From assembly GCF_020400605.1 (NCBI RefSeq), contig NZ_JAINRD010000002.1:186001-250000 (forward strand): a stretch of 64,000 bases of DNA, written 5' to 3'. The notes under the pieces are model-generated. The model was not told the origin of the DNA and did not search any database. It saw nothing but the letters and a program-made list of their open reading frames with translations. The translations under genes were made by a program, and so were the position numbers. Below are positions 29,610-38,532 of this stretch, piece by piece (within the stretch, counting starts at the first letter, position 1; each line of letters begins with the position of its first letter). Origin of the DNA: Streptomyces aculeolatus. GTDB lineage: Bacteria; Actinomycetota; Actinomycetes; Streptomycetales; Streptomycetaceae.

Positions 29610-31154
29610 CTACTCGCTCAGGCACCATTCCATGAGCACCGGGACGCTCGGGTCCACTCGGCCCGCCTCGTCCGCCACCGCCGCCGTGCAGAAGAAGCGG
29701 ACCTCGCCGAATTCCAGCTCCATCGTCTTCACCAGGTTCCGCACCCCCAACTGCTCGCACAGCCAGTCCCGGATCGTGTCGCTGTCGTCCGGGCGGTCGG
29801 GCAGCAGGGCGGGGCGGCCCGTGAGGAGGTCTTTCTTGCTGACCGCGACGGCCAGGCGGGCCTTGTCCAGGCGGGTGCCCATGGTGCGGATCGACTGGAC
29901 CGAGCGGGAGAAGACGTCCTCCGGGTCGACCGTCGAGGCCAGGGTGCGGTCCACATGCGGGCCCGTCGGGTCGAGTCTCGTCCAGAACGCGTCGACCGCC
30001 ATCGGGTCGAGTACGAGGACGAAGGTCCCCGCCGCGCGGACGTAGCGCAGCGCGTCGGTCTCCTCGCGGTTGACGAACCGTTCGCCCGCCGTGTCGAAGA
30101 TGTGGATGAGGCGCTCGCCGCGGCCGGTGCCGCGTACCAGGGAGTGGCCCTGGGGGAGCGCCTTTCCGGTGGGGCGGGTGTGGCCCTGGATCTCCAGGAT
30201 CTCGTTCAGCAACTGCTGGGTGTCGCTCGACTCCTGGTCCGCGAGCCGGACCGCGGGGCCGCCGTTCTCCGCCGCGTTCTGCATCGCCTTCACCATCGCC
30301 GCCATCAGCTGCGTCTTGCCCGCGGCGCGGCCGCCGATCAGCGGGAGGACCAGCTCCGGCATGTGGCCGGCGTCCGGGTTCAGGGGGCGGCCGCAGTTCT
30401 CGTGGACGCAGAAGCCGCTCAGCCGGGCGTCGCGGCTCATCAGCATCAGCAGCGTCGGTATCCGCTCCGTGCAGGCGCAGCGGCGACGGAAGAGGCCGAA
30501 GGTGCCCGGGCGGATGTCCACGTGCCGGCGCCGGCAACTGGTGCGGGGGCAGTCGTACTGCGGGTACGGGACGCGCTCGTAGCAGCTCCGGCAGAGTATG
30601 CCGCGGGGCAGGCCGCGCAGGACCATCACCGTGCGGTCCGCGGTCCGCAGGGCGAGCGCGGTCAGCCGGGCGCCCGCGGCCAGGACCGCCACGCCGAGCG
30701 CGTGGAGGCCGAGCAGCAGGGCCAGCAGGGGGGCGCCGAGGGCGGCGCCGGCGCCGAGGCCGGCGCAGAGCGTCAAGCCGTACGGGACCGAGACGGCCCG
30801 GTGCGTGGTGGGCGCGCTGAACTGGGCGGCGGACACCGCGCGGAAGGCGTCCGCGACCGTGCGGGCGTACAGGCGCCGGCCCTGAGTGAGGAGTTGCCGC
30901 AGGTCGCGGGTGGCGGGGCCGTAGAAGTAGTTGCGGTGGGCGAGTTCCTCGGTGGGGCGGTACGGCGGGATCGTCACGAACTCGGGGGTGCGCAGGCGCA
31001 GCACGCCGTTCAGGAGCCGGAAGTAGCGCCAGACCAGCTCACTGACCAGGGCGAGGGCGCGCAGCGCGGCGATGAACGGCGCGATGAACAGGTAGAGGAA
31101 CAGCGCGAACAGATAGAGGGCCGGGACGACGACGAACATCACGATGTCGGACAC
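29610..31154 (-). CDS. Membrane-anchored zinc-ribbon GTPase of a conflict system
   Basis: 514 residues. N-terminal transmembrane segment (VPALYLFALFLYLFIAPFIA) and a second hydrophobic pair near 125-170; cysteine pairs CRSC, CPRTSC, CACT and CVHENCG form zinc ribbons (about 190-265); then a P-loop GTPase: LIGGRAAGKTQLM (Walker A near 280), the switch/Walker-B motif IFDTAGERFVN near 355, and VAVSKKDLLTG as the nucleotide-specificity loop near 440. This fits the TRAFAC-type GTPases called DO-GTPase2 in published analyses of bacterial conflict systems (from memory). Last gene of the locus. It probably switches on in pair with the second GTPase under control of the GAP1-like protein between them. 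Confidence 0.82.
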   Translation of the reverse strand: MSDIVMFVVVPALYLFALFLYLFIAPFIAALRALALVSELVWRYFRLLNGVLRLRTPEFVTIPPYRPTEELAHRNYFYGPATRDLRQLLTQGRRLYARTVADAFRAVSAAQFSAPTTHRAVSVPYGLTLCAGLGAGAALGAPLLALLLGLHALGVAVLAAGARLTALALRTADRTVMVLRGLPRGILCRSCYERVPYPQYDCPRTSCRRRHVDIRPGTFGLFRRRCACTERIPTLLMLMSRDARLSGFCVHENCGRPLNPDAGHMPELVLPLIGGRAAGKTQLMAAMVKAMQNAAENGGPAVRLADQESSDTQQLLNEILEIQGHTRPTGKALPQGHSLVRGTGRGERLIHIFDTAGERFVNREETDALRYVRAAGTFVLVLDPMAVDAFWTRLDPTGPHVDRTLASTVDPEDVFSRSVQSIRTMGTRLDKARLAVAVSKKDLLTGRPALLPDRPDDSDTIRDWLCEQLGVRNLVKTMELEFGEVRFFCTAAVADEAGRVDPSVPVLMEWCLSE

Positions 31155-31160
31155 CGGCGG

Positions 31161-33611
31161 TCACCGCCCTTCCTGTTCCGGACCGTCCGGGGGCCGCCGC
31201 CGGCTTCGCTTCCGGTTCCACTTCTGCAGCCGGCCGAGCCGCTGCTCGGCGTACTCCGCGTAGACGCCGGCGAGGTCGGAGTGGTGGCGCTCCAGCGCGC
31301 GCGACATGCGCTCCAGGTGCGTGGAGGGCCAGTGCTGGGCCAGGTGCAGATGCACCGCCCCGAGGGTCTCCCAGTGGGTGTGCGGCAGGCGGGCCCGGGC
31401 CCCGTAGGCCTTGATCAGGCCGGTGAGGTGGGTGAACAGCACGTCGCTGACGCGGGACGGGGGTAAGGACACGACGGCCTTCTGCACGGAGCTGAGATAG
31501 GCGCCGGTGACCGTGAAGCCGAACTGCTCGATGTCCCTGGCCAGCAGGGCCGGGTCGGCGGGCAGCCGGAGCATGGTGGGCACCAGCAGGAAGTTCTTCA
31601 GCGCGCGCGTCGGCGCCCAGGCGTCGACCTGCGGTCTGCGGAACTCCCGGGCGAGCGCCGTGGCTTCGGCGGTCCCGGTCAGGGCCGCGTGCAGTTCGAG
31701 CGTGGTCACCACGCAGTCCTGGGTGGCCGGCTTCAGCCAGGCGTAGCGGCGGGTCGTGGAGAGCGTCTCGCACAGCAGCAGGCAGGAGTCCAGGGCGCGG
31801 CGGTCGGCGATGTCCTGCTTCACCGCGCGGTCGAACCACTCGCCGACCGCGTCGCCCGGTGTCCGGTCCACGGGCAGCCGCTCGGCGATCTCGATCGCCT
31901 CCTCGTGCCGCCACGCCGGCGACGGCTGCCGCCACAGCCCGCGCAGCAGCTCCGCGTCCGGCGTGTGCTCCGCGCGCACCTCCAGGATCCGGAACAGCAG
32001 CTCGACCGTGCGCGTGGGCTGCCGCTCGGCCTGCGCCCGCCAGTAGTACTCCAGCAGCCGCGGCTGCCCCGCGAGGTCCGCCTCCTTCAGCAACTGCGCG
32101 GGGAACTGGGCGAAGAGCTGCTCCTGACCGCCCCGCGCGTTCAGGACCTCCTGCACCGCCGTCGCGAGCGCGGTCCTGAACGCCGGGAGGGCGCGGACCA
32201 GGTACGCGACCTCCTGCTCCAGCGCCGTACCCGCGTCCGAGACGCCGAGGAGCGCGCGGGCCGCGTCCAGGCTCAGGGCAGCGAGCAGCTCCGGCGGCGC
32301 GGCGAGCCCCGCCCCCTGTGCCCACAGCAGGAGCCGGACCCGCTGGCGGATGGTGACGGCCTCGTCGACCAGGCCGCGCCACAGCGCCGTGCCCTCCTGC
32401 CTCTCGGCCGGATCGGTGAGGGGTACGGGAGCCTGCTCGTTCCCCGTGCCGGTCACGTAGGCGCGGATCCGGGACCGGTGCAGCTTGCGCTCCAGCTCCC
32501 GGTGCAGCGCGGTGTCGCCGCCCGCCTCGGCGGCCGAACTCAGCGCCGCGAGCTGGTCGTCGTCCAGGTCGCGGTGCTTGGCGTGGAGGTCCGCCGCCAC
32601 CGCCGCGCCGCGCGGCCCGAGGTGGCCGGCGCCGGGCAGCCAGGCGATCACCGCGCGGACGTCGGGGCCGTCCAGCTCGATGCCGCCCGCCGCCGCGGCC
32701 GCCGCCACCGGGGCGTGCCAGTCGCCGAGGTCGTGCTCCGCGCCGTCCGTGTAGTCGGCCGTCCAGGACCACACCGAGCGGATCGAGCCGACGCCGATGC
32801 GCGTCAGCAGGCGCACCACGGGGTGGGTGGGCACGACCTCCGGGAAGCGGCCCGCGGCGAAGTCGAAGACGGTGTACGACTCCTCGTCGTCGGGGCCGAA
32901 CGACAGGTTCGCCCCCGGCACCGAGCCGATCAGGTGCAGGCGGCTGCGGGCGGGGCGGAAGGCGTACGTCGCGAAGGAGAGGGCGCGGGCCGCCGCGGGC
33001 GGCAGCAGGTACGAGACCGCCGCGAACCAGTGGGCGATCCGGTCGGTCGACTCGTCGACCACCACCACGGAGCCGTCCTCGGCGAGCGCAGCGAACACCG
33101 CGGCCAGCAGGGCCGGCAGCTGGTCCGCGTGCGGGTGGGCGCGCAGGAAGGCGCGTACGGAACGGGGGGAGAGCGGCCCGCGCGGCAGCGGCGCGCGCAG
33201 CTCCGGGATCTCGGTCGTCGCGGCGACCCGCGACGTCCACAGCGGGGAGTCCCACAGCTCGATCGCGAGCAGCCCGCCGCTGTCCCGGGTGAAGTCGCCC
33301 CCGGTGTACAGGGCGTGGGCGAAGTAGTTGCCGAAGCGGCGCGCCGAGTCGCGGCCCACGTACCGTACGCACAGCGTGGTGACGCCGCCCTGCCTGCCGG
33401 GGGTGTGGCAGAGGTTGACGGGGCAGCGGGCGAGCAGCTCGGGGGCGTCCGACTCGACGAGGGCGCGCGGCGGTTCGTACCCGGCGAGGCCCTCCACGCG
33501 GTGCCGGGTCTCGGCCGACACCCCTTCGCTGACCGCGTTGAACTGGAAGCCGGAGGAGCCGCTGAGCCCGTGCTCGCAGGAGGTGTAGTAGAGCTGCTGG
33601 AAGCCGCTCAT
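31161..33611 (-). CDS. GAP1-like GTPase-associated protein, 816 aa
   Basis: The N-terminus FQQLYYTSCEHGLSGSSGFQ followed by FNAVSEGVSAETRHRVEGLA is characteristic of the GAP1-N family, proteins encoded next to the double-GTPase genes. A middle region (SYLLPPAAARALSFATYAFR, then SFGPDDEESYTVFDFAAGRF) and a long helical C-terminal part of about 450 residues follow. ATG at 33611 overlaps the stop of the zinc-ribbon GTPase upstream. Role inferred from association: regulation of the two GTPases as a scaffold or GTPase-activating protein. No catalytic motif visible. Confidence 0.8.
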   Translation of the reverse strand: MSGFQQLYYTSCEHGLSGSSGFQFNAVSEGVSAETRHRVEGLAGYEPPRALVESDAPELLARCPVNLCHTPGRQGGVTTLCVRYVGRDSARRFGNYFAHALYTGGDFTRDSGGLLAIELWDSPLWTSRVAATTEIPELRAPLPRGPLSPRSVRAFLRAHPHADQLPALLAAVFAALAEDGSVVVVDESTDRIAHWFAAVSYLLPPAAARALSFATYAFRPARSRLHLIGSVPGANLSFGPDDEESYTVFDFAAGRFPEVVPTHPVVRLLTRIGVGSIRSVWSWTADYTDGAEHDLGDWHAPVAAAAAAGGIELDGPDVRAVIAWLPGAGHLGPRGAAVAADLHAKHRDLDDDQLAALSSAAEAGGDTALHRELERKLHRSRIRAYVTGTGNEQAPVPLTDPAERQEGTALWRGLVDEAVTIRQRVRLLLWAQGAGLAAPPELLAALSLDAARALLGVSDAGTALEQEVAYLVRALPAFRTALATAVQEVLNARGGQEQLFAQFPAQLLKEADLAGQPRLLEYYWRAQAERQPTRTVELLFRILEVRAEHTPDAELLRGLWRQPSPAWRHEEAIEIAERLPVDRTPGDAVGEWFDRAVKQDIADRRALDSCLLLCETLSTTRRYAWLKPATQDCVVTTLELHAALTGTAEATALAREFRRPQVDAWAPTRALKNFLLVPTMLRLPADPALLARDIEQFGFTVTGAYLSSVQKAVVSLPPSRVSDVLFTHLTGLIKAYGARARLPHTHWETLGAVHLHLAQHWPSTHLERMSRALERHHSDLAGVYAEYAEQRLGRLQKWNRKRSRRRPPDGPEQEGR

Positions 33612-34795
33612 CCCCGGCCCGCCTTCGGTACCGAACCGAACTCGCTCAGCAGCCACAGCAGCGGGTCCGCGACCCGGTAGGGCTGGATCCCGGTGTCGGC
33701 GACCCGGGAGTCGGCCGTCGCGCTGCGGCCGAGCGAGGAGACGCCGAAGTAGCGGTAGCGGGCGAAGGTGTTCTCCAGCGACTGGTCGATGGGCACCCCG
33801 TCCCAGTCCTTGAGCAGCCGGCGCACCTCCTCGTGGACGCTGAGGCTGTCGCCGACCTCGAAGCGCCCGCGCGCGGGCGCGTGCGACCGCAGCGGGCTGC
33901 CGTTCTCCAGCAGGTGCCAGAAGGCGTCCGTCTTGGAGAAGACGACGGCGAGCGGGGTGCCGACCCGTGCGGACTTGCCGCCGCGGGCGGCCAGCAGCAT
34001 GCTGCTCACCCGGCTCAGCAGGCTGATCGGCGGGTCGATGCCGTCCATGCCGGGCAGCGGGGTGCCCGGTGCCGCCAGGTCCCGGGCACCGGGCAGCTGG
34101 AGCGGGTCGAGCAGCAGGATGATGCCGTCGGCGTTGGTCAGGTACCGGGTGTTCAGCTCGACGCTCTCCCGGCTGCTGAAGTCCTCGCCCGCCGTGTCGA
34201 AGAACGACAGCACGGTGTGCTGCGGCCGCTCCCCGAAGAGGCCCCGGCGGCGCAGCCCGAACCGGAACACCAGGGGCTCGACCCGGTTGGCGTTGGTGGT
34301 GGCGGTCTGCGTGGGCGGGAACATCTGCCGGTCCCGGTAGAGCCGGTCCTCGTACTCGGAGCTGTAGCGGCGCATGGTGGCGTCGTCCGAGCCCATCAGC
34401 GACGCGCCGAACGCCTCGCCGACCTGGTGGCGCATCTCGTGCAGCAGCACGGTCATGTAGATCGTCTTGCCGGAGGACCGCGCGCCGACCATGGCGATGA
34501 GGCGGTTCTCCACCATGCCGAACTGCACCGGCAGTTCGACGTGGCAGACCGGGCAGATGCGGTACGTCGACTCGCCGTCGCACTCCGGGCAGACCGCCGT
34601 CGGCTTGCGGCCGTCGGCGGTGAAGACCGGGCCCGCGTCGTGGCTGGGGCGGCGGCCGAAGCGCTCGTCGAGGACCGGGTCGCGGCGGCGGTCGCACTTC
34701 TTGCCCGTGCGGCTGAGCCGGCCGTTGCAGCGGAAGCGGATCTCGCGCGGGGCGAGGGTCTCGTAGCAGTAGGGGCAGATGGGTCGTCTGGCCAT
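33608..34795 (-). CDS. Zinc-ribbon GTPase of a conflict system
   Basis: 395 residues. Two zinc ribbons at the N-terminus (CPYCYETLAPREIRFRCNGR, then CPECDGESTYRICPVCHVEL), followed by the GTPase domain: AMVGARSSGKTIYMTVLLHE (Walker A near residue 100), the switch motif SFFDTAGEDFSSRESVELNT near 195, and AVVFSKTDAFW near 285 as the specificity loop. It lacks membrane segments, unlike its partner. Published work names the family DO-GTPase1 (from memory). ATG at 34795; its stop overlaps the GAP1-like start. Confidence 0.83.
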   Translation of the reverse strand: MARRPICPYCYETLAPREIRFRCNGRLSRTGKKCDRRRDPVLDERFGRRPSHDAGPVFTADGRKPTAVCPECDGESTYRICPVCHVELPVQFGMVENRLIAMVGARSSGKTIYMTVLLHEMRHQVGEAFGASLMGSDDATMRRYSSEYEDRLYRDRQMFPPTQTATTNANRVEPLVFRFGLRRRGLFGERPQHTVLSFFDTAGEDFSSRESVELNTRYLTNADGIILLLDPLQLPGARDLAAPGTPLPGMDGIDPPISLLSRVSSMLLAARGGKSARVGTPLAVVFSKTDAFWHLLENGSPLRSHAPARGRFEVGDSLSVHEEVRRLLKDWDGVPIDQSLENTFARYRYFGVSSLGRSATADSRVADTGIQPYRVADPLLWLLSEFGSVPKAGRG

Positions 34796-36502
34796 TCAGG
34801 TCACTCGCAGCCGGTGCAGCGCCGTGGGGCGGATGTCGATGTCGGATTCGTGGGGGCCGTCGCCGTCCGCGCCGGGGTCCCGCTCCCGGTCGCGGTCCAG
34901 GGCCCGGTCCCGGCCGGAGGCGGGGCCGTGCGCGGGGAAGCAGACGAGCCAGGACGGTCCCCGGGTGCTGGGCAGGGGGAACTCCACGGACATGGGGATG
35001 CCGGCCGGCAGTCGCTGGGCGGGGACCTCGTAGAGGACGGTGCCCTCGGCGGTGCTGGTGGGGCGGTAGCGGCCGAGTCCGTGGACTATCCGCAGGGCGG
35101 GCAGGTCGCAGCCGGTACGGGCGGTGAAGGTGACGGTCGCGATGCGGGAGCCGGTGAGGCGGCGGCGCAGGGAGGGCTCGTACTCGACGATGGGCGGCTC
35201 CGCCGGTACGCGCCGGGAGGCGGCGCCCTCGGTGTCGACGGCGGCGTCGGGGACGAGGGCCTCGACGGTGAGGGTGACGGCTCCCCGGCCCACGAGGAGG
35301 TCGAGTCCGCCGTCGTGTTCGTAGGCCCGGCGCTGGCAGCGGATGTCGCCGTCGCGGGGGCCGTCGGCGGCGGCGGTGGCGTCCTCGCGGCGCCAGCGGA
35401 CGCGGGCGGTGAGGGCGGAGTCGGGCCAGGCCCAGAGGACCAGGAGGTGGTCGTCCCGGCGGATGGCCTGGAGCTGCGTCACGGGGACGGAGTAGAGGAC
35501 GGGCCCGGAACCCGCGGGAGCGGGGGAGGGGGAGGAGGGAGGGGGCGGCTCGGGTTCGCGGTACGGGGGCGGGGCGGACGCGGGGTCCGGCGCGGGCTGC
35601 GGCTCGGGTGCCGGTGCCGGCCCGGGCGCCGCCGCCGCCGACTCCGGTGCCGGTTCCCGCGGTTGCTCCGGTTCCTGCGCCGCCACCGGTTCTTCCGGTG
35701 CCGGTGCCGGTGCCGGTTCGGGTGCCCGCTCCCGCTCCGATTCCGGCTCGCCCGCGGGAGCGGCGGCCCGCCCCGGCTCGGGGTCCTTCGGCAGCGGGCT
35801 CCAGGACTGCGGCTCCGGGTCCTCCAGGGCCGGCGGATACCCGGTCCGCGCCGGTGCCGGCCCGGTGGCGATCCGCAGCAGGCCGAAGTCCGCCAGCAGC
35901 AGCAGCCCGCGTACGACGGCCAGTTCGGGGTCGGTGCAGCGGACCGTCACGCCCTGGGCCCCGGGGAGGTTCTCGATCTCCTCGCGCCGTTCCGGTGCGC
36001 CGTAGCGGCCCCCGGACAGGAGCACGGCGTCCGGCAGCGCCTCGGCCAGCACTCCGGCCACGGCCGCGAGCGCGCCGTCGCCGGCCGGCTCCCCGCCTCG
36101 CGTGCTGACGACGTGGGCCGTCAGGTCCGGCGCGATGTCCAGGACGGTCAGCCCGATCGCCCCGGCGGCCTCGTCGACCACCAGGACCGTACGGCTGACG
36201 CCCTCGCTGATCGCGCCGTAGTGCACGGCCGCCGCGACCGGCTCCGGGACGATCCGCTCGACGCGCAGCCCCGCGTCCTCCGCGGCGCGGCGCAGGCGCG
36301 CCTCGGCCTCCCGGCCGGCGGACGCGGGCAGCCCGAACACGACCTCCTCGCCCGCGGTGCCCTCCGGGAGCAGCGCGAGCGCGGCGGCCGGGTCGGCGAC
36401 GCCGTCCGTCCCCTCCAGGTCCGTGACCGTCACGGCCGGGCGGCCGTCCGGGCCGATCCGGCCGATGCGGGCGACGCGGTCGCCCAGGGCGATACCGAGC
36501 AT
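34796..36502 (-). CDS. Degenerate Hsp70-like protein with beta-rich C-terminus
   Basis: 568 residues. The first 200 follow the Hsp70/actin fold: MLGIALGDRVARIGRIGPDG, FGLPASAGREAEARLRRAAE, PEPVAAAVHYGAISEGVSRT, VLVVDEAAGAIGLTVLDIAP and DAVLLSGGRYGAPERREEIE. The phosphate-binding loops are altered (no GTTNS and no DLGGGTFD), so ATP turnover is doubtful. A Pro/Glu-rich linker of about 130 residues leads to two beta-sandwich-like repeats (VLYSVPVTQLQAIRRDDHLL, LTGSRIATVTFTARTGCDLP). ATG at 36502, 2 bases after the AAA+ gene's stop. A chaperone-like sensor or scaffold is the likely role. Confidence 0.72.
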   Translation of the reverse strand: MLGIALGDRVARIGRIGPDGRPAVTVTDLEGTDGVADPAAALALLPEGTAGEEVVFGLPASAGREAEARLRRAAEDAGLRVERIVPEPVAAAVHYGAISEGVSRTVLVVDEAAGAIGLTVLDIAPDLTAHVVSTRGGEPAGDGALAAVAGVLAEALPDAVLLSGGRYGAPERREEIENLPGAQGVTVRCTDPELAVVRGLLLLADFGLLRIATGPAPARTGYPPALEDPEPQSWSPLPKDPEPGRAAAPAGEPESERERAPEPAPAPAPEEPVAAQEPEQPREPAPESAAAAPGPAPAPEPQPAPDPASAPPPYREPEPPPPSSPSPAPAGSGPVLYSVPVTQLQAIRRDDHLLVLWAWPDSALTARVRWRREDATAAADGPRDGDIRCQRRAYEHDGGLDLLVGRGAVTLTVEALVPDAAVDTEGAASRRVPAEPPIVEYEPSLRRRLTGSRIATVTFTARTGCDLPALRIVHGLGRYRPTSTAEGTVLYEVPAQRLPAGIPMSVEFPLPSTRGPSWLVCFPAHGPASGRDRALDRDRERDPGADGDGPHESDIDIRPTALHRLRVT

Positions 36503-36504
36503 CT

Positions 36505-38532
36505 TCAGTGCTCCCTCTCCTCGGTCCTGACCCACGCCGTGCCGGCGGCGTCGACGCCCAGCCGGATCCCGTCGCCCGCCGCCGGCCGGCGGGCCAGGAA
36601 GTGGGCCACGACGGCCGCCCGCAGCCGCTCCATCTCGTTGCGGATCTGCCGGCCGCCGTACGCCTGGTGCTCCGGGTCGCTCATCCGCTCGGTGATCCAG
36701 GGGTGCAGCGTGTCCGTGTCCGGTACCAGGTCGACCCGGTGGCGTTCGCGGACGGACTCGGCGAGCTGCCCCAGCAGCCGGTCGGCGATCTTCACGACGT
36801 GCTCGCGGCGCAGCATGTCGAAGACGACCACGCCCGGCTTGAGCCGGCCGTAGATCTCCGGCCGGCCGATCTCCCGGAACTTCTCCTCCACGGCCCGCGT
36901 GAAGTGCGCCTCCAGCGCGGCGTACGGCAGGTCCTCCCCGCCGTCGTACAGCAGTTCCTGGACGGCCTCCGCGCCCGTGTTGGAGGTGAAGATGATCAGA
37001 CACTGGGAGAAGTACGCGGTCTGCCCGCGGCCGTCGGTGAGGCGGCCGTCCTCCAGGATCTGCAGGAACTTGTCCAGCACCCGGGGGTGCGCCTTCTCGA
37101 TCTCGTCGAAGAGCAGGACGCTGAACGGCCGTTCCTGGACCCGGCGGGTCAGCTCCCCGCCCTGTTCGTGGCCGATGAAGCCGGGCGGGGCGCCCGCGAG
37201 CCGCTCGGCCGCGTGCTCCTGCTGGTACTCGCTCATGTCGAAGCGGGCGTACGCGCTTTGGTCGCCGAACATCAGCTCGGCCACCGCCTTGGCGAGTTCG
37301 GTCTTGCCCACGCCGGTGGGGCCGACGAAGAAGAACGCCCCGCGCGGGCGCGCGGTGCCGGAGCCGCCGAAGTCGATGCCCACGAAGGCGGCCTGGAGCG
37401 CGGCGGCCACCGCGTCGACGGCCTTCGCCTGCCCGACCACCCGGGCGCCGAGCACGCCGGCCGCGCGGGCGACGGTGTCCCGGTCCAACTGGGTCCACGG
37501 GTCGACGCTCACGTTGAGCCGGTGCACCTCCAGGAGCTTGTCCGGCTTCTGCAGCGGGGCGTTGCGCAGCCAGGACGTCCGGGCGAGGGCGTCGATGTCC
37601 CAGCCGGCCATCCCGTCCGTCGCGCCGACCAGCGCCTCCACGTCGTGGCGGGTGGCGTCCGCGGCGCCGTTGAAGTGGTCGCGCAGCCAGGACAGCCACA
37701 GCCGGCGCTCGCCGGGGTCCGGCGGGCCGATGTGCAGGGTGGCGATCCGGGGGTCCTCCAGGTGGAACCAGCCGGGCAGCCGGCCGACGTCGCCCACCGC
37801 GCACAGCACGGCGTTGCGGGCGTGCGGCCGGCGGTCCCGCGGGGCGCCGTGCGGCGTCGCGGCGTCGGCCATCGCGGCGCGCAGCCGCAGGTAGCCGGCG
37901 TTCGACTCCGGCCGGCCGGGCGGGAGGTGGTGGTCGACGTCCTGGAAGACGAAGGCCGTGGAGGTGTCGGGCGAGGCGGCGACGCGGTGCACGGTGGCGA
38001 CCACGTCGTCGAACGTCCGGCCGGGGCCGGCCCTGCGCGGGGAGAGCAGGCCGGCGCGGTCCCGCTCGCGGTCGGCGCCGCGCCGGCCGCGTGCGTCGCC
38101 GTTCCGCCGCTCGTCCCGCGGGGTCTCCCGGTCTCCGTCCCGGCGGCCGTCCCCGCCGCCCGCGTCCCCGTCGCCTTCCGCGTCCCGGTCGGTGCCGCGC
38201 GCCCCGGTACGGGGCCTGTTCGCGGCCAGCGCCGCGAAGCGCTCCGCGTGGCCCGGCAGCGGGAACGTGAGCCCGGCCACCGGATCCCACCAGCCCACCA
38301 CGTCCGCGCCGCGCGCCTCCAGCAGCCCGGCGACCACCGTGCGGAAGTCGGCCGGCTCGTCGTCGAACCACCAGCGGTCCCGGATCTGCCCGCTCAGGAT
38401 CACCTGGCGGCCCCGCCGCAGCTCCCAGCCGAGCGACACCGCCCACAGCGGCATCATGCCGTCGGCGGTGACCGGCCCCGCGCCCGCGTCCCCGTCCCCC
38501 TCGCCCGGCTTCGTGAAGTCGACCGTGCTCAC
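36505..38532 (-). CDS. Clp-type AAA+ ATPase of a conflict system
   Basis: 675 residues with one intact AAA+ module at the C-terminus: GPTGVGKTELAKAVAELMFG (Walker A near residue 400), GFIGHEQGGELTRRVQERPF (ClpB-type pore loop region), VLLFDEIEKAHPRVLDKFLQ (Walker B), IIFTSNTG (sensor 1), GRPEIYGRLKPGVVVFDMLR and the D2-small domain. The N-terminal half resembles a degenerate AAA domain (TSTAFVFQDVDHHLPPGRPE, NAVLCAVGDVGRLPGWFHLE) interrupted by a 65-residue Asp/Arg/Gly-rich disordered insert. GTG at 38532 overlaps the coiled-coil gene's stop. It probably remodels complexes of this locus. Confidence 0.85.
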   Translation of the reverse strand: MSTVDFTKPGEGDGDAGAGPVTADGMMPLWAVSLGWELRRGRQVILSGQIRDRWWFDDEPADFRTVVAGLLEARGADVVGWWDPVAGLTFPLPGHAERFAALAANRPRTGARGTDRDAEGDGDAGGGDGRRDGDRETPRDERRNGDARGRRGADRERDRAGLLSPRRAGPGRTFDDVVATVHRVAASPDTSTAFVFQDVDHHLPPGRPESNAGYLRLRAAMADAATPHGAPRDRRPHARNAVLCAVGDVGRLPGWFHLEDPRIATLHIGPPDPGERRLWLSWLRDHFNGAADATRHDVEALVGATDGMAGWDIDALARTSWLRNAPLQKPDKLLEVHRLNVSVDPWTQLDRDTVARAAGVLGARVVGQAKAVDAVAAALQAAFVGIDFGGSGTARPRGAFFFVGPTGVGKTELAKAVAELMFGDQSAYARFDMSEYQQEHAAERLAGAPPGFIGHEQGGELTRRVQERPFSVLLFDEIEKAHPRVLDKFLQILEDGRLTDGRGQTAYFSQCLIIFTSNTGAEAVQELLYDGGEDLPYAALEAHFTRAVEEKFREIGRPEIYGRLKPGVVVFDMLRREHVVKIADRLLGQLAESVRERHRVDLVPDTDTLHPWITERMSDPEHQAYGGRQIRNEMERLRAAVVAHFLARRPAAGDGIRLGVDAAGTAWVRTEEREH

